Notes under the pieces: generated by a model
What the model saw: the letters and a program-made list of their open reading frames with translations, nothing else
Told to the model about the DNA's origin: nothing
Database searches by the model: none
Part shown: positions 5,671-8,557 of the stretch, piece by piece
Numbering within the stretch: the stretch's first letter is position 1
Layout of the letters: each line of letters starts with the position of its first letter
Assembly (NCBI GenBank): GCA_964486825.1
Contig: CAZAQS010000207.1
Span: 1 to 8,557 of the forward strand
Origin: CAZAQS01 sp964486825
GTDB taxonomy: Bacteria; Chloroflexota; Anaerolineae; Anaerolineales; UBA4823
Direction: 5' to 3'
Length of the DNA stretch: 8,557 nt
Program-made: the position numbers and the translations under genes

Positions 5671-8136
5671 TTATTCAGAAACTGGTCTCAGGCCATTCTC
5701 GATCGCCCAGAGCACAATTTGGGAGCGGCTGGACATCCCCAACTTGGATAAGATGTTGGCCACATGCTTCTCAACAGTGCGGGTGCTGATTACCAGTTCA
5801 GTGGCAATCTCCCGGTTCGAATATCCCCGCGCAATCAGTAGAGCCACTTCACGCTCGCGCCCAGTCAGTTCAGCCATCTTTTCGTTCCTGACAAACGGCG
5901 CTTCCGGCTTGAGTGAAAGATTCTGCGCATACTTGATGGCCTGCTCGAGAGACATGGCCCGGCCGGCCGCCGCTTCCGCCTGGAACTCAGCTTCGCCAAT
6001 CTGAGCGCGAGCGAGCGCAAGGTAAGGCTCGGTCTCCAATGGTTTGGCAGGCCATGTGAATCCGCTGCGCTGCTCGCGTATTGCAGCGCCCGCGCTCAGC
6101 AAGTGCGCACCTGCAGCGGGCATACCACGCACGACTGCTGTTGACCCCAGCCCGATCAGGCACTCGGCGATGCCTGCGGTATTCTGCTCAGCCTGGTGCA
6201 ACGCCATACTCTCATTGAAAAGCTCATAGGCGCGCTCGACATCTTCCAGGAGCAGACAGGTCTGCCCCTGGCTGCGGATAATCGCGGCCAGGTCATGCCG
6301 CGCGTCCACCTCGCGCAGAAGCGCAACGCTCTTCTCGTACGCAGCTCGCGCCTCGGCGTAGTTCCCCTCGTAGCGTGCCAGGTTGCCCAGAGAGGTAAAT
6401 GAATGTGCAACGCGATAAGCATCCCCCGCCTCACGCGCCATCCTCAGACCCTCGCTCAGCAGTTCCCGGGCTCTGGCAAAGTAACCCGCCTCGACGGCGA
6501 CGTTCCCGGTTCCTAAATAGAACATGCCTGACAGGAACGGGGGCAAAGGTGTTTTACGCAGAAGCTGCAGCGAGCGCTCGCCGATGGCGAATGAGTTCTG
6601 ATAATCCCCCGCCGCTTGCACGCTGGAAGATAAACCTGCCAGGGCCATGAGGAGGAGCGGGTTGCCTTCCTCACCGGCCGATTCGGCCAGGGCCACAGCC
6701 TGGCGCGCATACGCAGTGGAAGCTGTGCTATCGTCGAGGAACATCGCCATGTGGGAAGCATAAGTGAAGGCATTCACACGGACGTCCAGGGAAATGCTCT
6801 CGTCCGCCCTGGCGAGCAATCGTTCGAGCCAGGCCATGCCTTCCGGCACGTGCCCCCGGATCTCCCAGAACCGGGGGAGGGCATTGGCGATACGCAGTCC
6901 GGCTTCAATCTGATCGCTCTCCAACGCCCAGGTCATCGCAGCCCGCAGGTTGTCGTGCTCGCCTTCCAACCAGCTCAGCCAGAGTTGCTGGTAGGCATCG
7001 CCCAGTTTCGGCGCGGCTTCTTCCGCCCGGGCCAGGAACAGCTGCAGGTGGCGGTTGCGCAGAAATTCCGTTTCCCCTGACTCATCCAGTTTCTCGAGCG
7101 CATATTCGCGGATCGTCTCCAGCAGGCGGTAGCGCGCCTGAGCCCGCCCGGTCGTCTCGGAGATGACGATAGATTTATCCACCAGCGACGAGAGCAGGTC
7201 CAACATGCGGCCGGCTTCAATCCCCTCTCCTGAGCAGACGGCTTCGGCGGTGTCGAGGCTGCAGCCGGCGGTAAACACCGCCAGTCGCCTCAGCAAGGTT
7301 TGTTCCTCAGCGGTGAGCAGAGCATAACTCCAATCAATCGTCGCTCTCAATGCCTGGTGGCGTGGTTGCAGCCCCGAACGCTTCCCGGAGGTGAGCAATG
7401 CAAATCGGTCGTCGAGCCGGGCAGAGATCTCCTGGGCCGTCAGAACGTTGGCGCGGGCGCTGGCCAGCTCCAAAGCCAGGGGCAGGCCATCCAGGCGCCG
7501 GCAGATCTCGGCGACCGCCGGGGTGTTCTCAAAGGTGAGGCTGAAATCGGGGGAGAAGAGGCGCGCTCGCTCCACAAACAGTCGCACGGCATCATAATGC
7601 AAGAAACTTTGTGAATCCAGGTTGCCCGGAACCGCCTCTGCCGCTCTCCCAGCTTCTGGTAGGGCCAGGCCGGACAGCGGGTAAATCCTTTCGCCGGCGA
7701 TGCCAAGCGGCTCACGGCTGGTTGCCAGAATACGCAGATCATCGGAAGGCAGCAGAGCTTGGGCAAGCGAGGTGCAGGCGGAGATGAGGTGCTCGCAATT
7801 ATCCAAAACGATCAGCAACTGCTTGTGGTGCAAAAAGTTCAGCAGCGCCTCCAACACCGGCTGATCTGGCGTAATGCGTAGCCCGAGGGTTTCCAGGACG
7901 AGCTGCGGCACCAGCTCCGGCTCGTGCAGCGGCACCAGATCCACAAAAAACACGCCGTCTGGGAAATTCTCACCTACCTGCCTAGCAACCTGGACCGCCA
8001 GCCGCGTCTTGCCAGATCCCCCCACACCGGTCAGCGTGACGAGTCGAGCGGTTGAAAGCAGCTGTTCCAGTGCTGCCAGATCGCGCTCGCGCCCGATGAA
8101 GGTGGTTAATTGAAGAGGCAAGTTGGTAGAGGTCAT
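5671..8136 (-). CDS. STAND ATPase-TPR-LuxR transcriptional regulator
   Basis: This 821-residue protein has the layout of large MalT/AfsR-like regulators. It begins with a FIGRE motif (13-17). The STAND ATPase has Walker A GVGGSGKT (37-44), Walker B LLIVLDNCEHL (107-117), ATSREPLGIAGE (138-149) and GLPLALELA (217-225). A winged-helix segment (about 280-330: RRLAVFTAGCSLDTAEAV, SLVDKSIV) follows. Then comes a long helical TPR-like region (about 360-740; for example GNYAEARAAYEKSVALL). A C-terminal LuxR-type HTH starts at 757 (LTGREREVALLIARGYSNRE, then TRTVEKHVANILSKLG). Known: ligand or protein binding to the TPR region lets the ATPase oligomerise and the HTH bind DNA. The trigger and targets here are unknown. 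The family is strongly expanded in Chloroflexota. ATG 8136 has only a weak ribosome site, but the N-terminus aligns well with relatives. The leader at about 8170-8215 is AT-rich and may hold its promoter, though no clear boxes were seen. Confidence 0.93.
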   Translation of the reverse strand: MTSTNLPLQLTTFIGRERDLAALEQLLSTARLVTLTGVGGSGKTRLAVQVARQVGENFPDGVFFVDLVPLHEPELVPQLVLETLGLRITPDQPVLEALLNFLHHKQLLIVLDNCEHLISACTSLAQALLPSDDLRILATSREPLGIAGERIYPLSGLALPEAGRAAEAVPGNLDSQSFLHYDAVRLFVERARLFSPDFSLTFENTPAVAEICRRLDGLPLALELASARANVLTAQEISARLDDRFALLTSGKRSGLQPRHQALRATIDWSYALLTAEEQTLLRRLAVFTAGCSLDTAEAVCSGEGIEAGRMLDLLSSLVDKSIVISETTGRAQARYRLLETIREYALEKLDESGETEFLRNRHLQLFLARAEEAAPKLGDAYQQLWLSWLEGEHDNLRAAMTWALESDQIEAGLRIANALPRFWEIRGHVPEGMAWLERLLARADESISLDVRVNAFTYASHMAMFLDDSTASTAYARQAVALAESAGEEGNPLLLMALAGLSSSVQAAGDYQNSFAIGERSLQLLRKTPLPPFLSGMFYLGTGNVAVEAGYFARARELLSEGLRMAREAGDAYRVAHSFTSLGNLARYEGNYAEARAAYEKSVALLREVDARHDLAAIIRSQGQTCLLLEDVERAYELFNESMALHQAEQNTAGIAECLIGLGSTAVVRGMPAAGAHLLSAGAAIREQRSGFTWPAKPLETEPYLALARAQIGEAEFQAEAAAGRAMSLEQAIKYAQNLSLKPEAPFVRNEKMAELTGREREVALLIARGYSNREIATELVISTRTVEKHVANILSKLGMSSRSQIVLWAIENGLRPVSE

Positions 8137-8452
8137 GGTGATCTCGACGGATCTCTGGATAAAAGCATGATCGGGGCTAACAGAGAGATATTTTATCTTA
8201 TTTATATCTTTGGTTGGTTAATTGCCCTGAAGGGTGTGGGGCAAGCGGTATGGATGTGAGTTCGCCAGCAAACCAAGCAGCTGAAACTGCACCTACGAGA
8301 CCGCCGAAGCTTCGCTTCAGACCATAGGCCCTACCTACGTGGGCTATTGGATAGAGCGCAGAGAGGTAGAAGGGAACATCCGTGACGTAGAAGAAGCTAC
8401 GGGACAAATGAGTACTGGTGTCGAAATTGTGCTGCAGATGTCTCACAATACC

Positions 8453-8480
8453 TTGACGAGAGCAGAGGAGTATATATAAT
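8453..8480 (+). promoter_or_regulatory. near-consensus sigma-70 promoter, plus strand
   Basis: The -35 box is TTGACG (8453-8458, five of six consensus bases) and the -10 box is a perfect TATAAT (8475-8480), with a 16-bp spacer. Predicted transcription start is about 8487. Transcription leaves the window to the right, diverging from the LuxR regulator gene. The first transcribed segment folds into the hairpin at 8502-8533. Confidence 0.7.
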
Positions 8481-8501
8481 GAGGAGTATGCACCTTAAAA
8501 G

Positions 8502-8533
8502 CGAGATCGCCCAGCGCGAACTGAGCGATCTCG
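8502..8533 (+). other. stem-loop just downstream of the plus-strand promoter
   Basis: CGAGATCGC (8502-8510) pairs perfectly with GCGATCTCG (8525-8533) as a 9-bp stem with a 14-nt loop (8511-8524). No T-run follows, so it is not a standard terminator. It begins about 15 nt after the predicted transcription start, so it would lie near the 5' end of the RNA, either as a stabilising leader hairpin or as part of a structured RNA or riboregulator continuing past the window. A 25-residue frame (8479-8556, MRSMHLKSEIAQ...LAL) overlaps it, with AGAGGAG upstream, but the hairpin explains the sequence equally well. Confidence 0.5.
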
Positions 8534-8557
8534 GTCGCAGATCCCTTGCACTTTGAC

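Larger units (their letters stand above)
8137..8557. other. intergenic region upstream of the regulator, to the window edge
   Basis: There is no convincing gene. An AT-rich block (about 8185-8220) lies just upstream of the regulator and probably contains its minus-strand promoter. The centre (8225-8450) has open frames on both strands: 82 codons on minus at 8446-8198, and 64 stop-free codons on plus at 8285-8476. Neither has a ribosome site or a recognisable family. A small inverted repeat GAAGC-TTC-GCTTC lies at about 8306-8318. The right end holds a strong plus-strand promoter and a stem-loop, listed separately. Confidence 0.5.

Noticed and set aside
8198..8446. 82-codon minus-strand frame upstream of the regulator
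   Set aside because: It has no ribosome site or recognisable domain and sits in the region expected to hold the regulator promoter. A competing plus-strand frame covers much of it.

Overview
The window looks like chromosomal DNA of a GC-rich environmental bacterium, most probably a Chloroflexota (Anaerolineae/Caldilineae-like) member. That placement rests on family resemblance only: a large STAND ATPase-TPR-LuxR regulator, a membrane sensor-like protein with the 'LRHRLWDIDLIIRRTLVY' signature, a SnoaL-like ester cyclase and a DUF6220-like protein are all typical of that phylum. No rRNA or complete marker gene is present to confirm it.

Layout. Every convincing protein gene lies on the minus strand, so the transcription order runs from high to low coordinates. 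At the right edge (8137-8557) is a non-coding stretch with a near-consensus sigma-70 promoter on the plus strand (8453-8480), followed by a 9-bp stem-loop; it must serve something beyond the window. Next is an 821-residue ATPase/TPR/LuxR regulator (8136-5671), closed by a clear intrinsic terminator (5650-5619). An AT-richer intergenic stretch (5295-5618) follows. It holds a 12-bp direct repeat and a 20-bp alternating purine-pyrimidine tract. A co-directional cluster then runs 5294-1753: a six-segment membrane protein, a nucleoside-hydrolase-family lipoprotein, a SnoaL-like ester cyclase, a DUF6220-like four-helix membrane protein and a membrane-anchored dihaem cytochrome c.

The downstream end of the cluster is decaying. 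The sensor-like membrane protein (1716 or 1644 to 625) is cut by an in-frame TGA, while its conserved tail continues in the same frame to 448. Directly behind it (447-190) are two pieces of an intradiol ring-cleavage dioxygenase, joined out of frame with the catalytic middle missing. At the left edge (1-128) the plus strand carries what may be the 3' end of a structured RNA (6S-like, tentative), followed by an intrinsic terminator.

How the genes may work together. The cluster is tightly spaced (gaps of about 16-110 bp) and could be one transcript, but the products do not form a known pathway. Three are membrane proteins and two more are exported and membrane-attached, which suggests cell-envelope functions. 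I see no convincing novel defence or mobile system. The most notable features are the two adjacent broken genes, the possible structured RNA at the left edge, and the unexplained promoter plus hairpin at the right edge.
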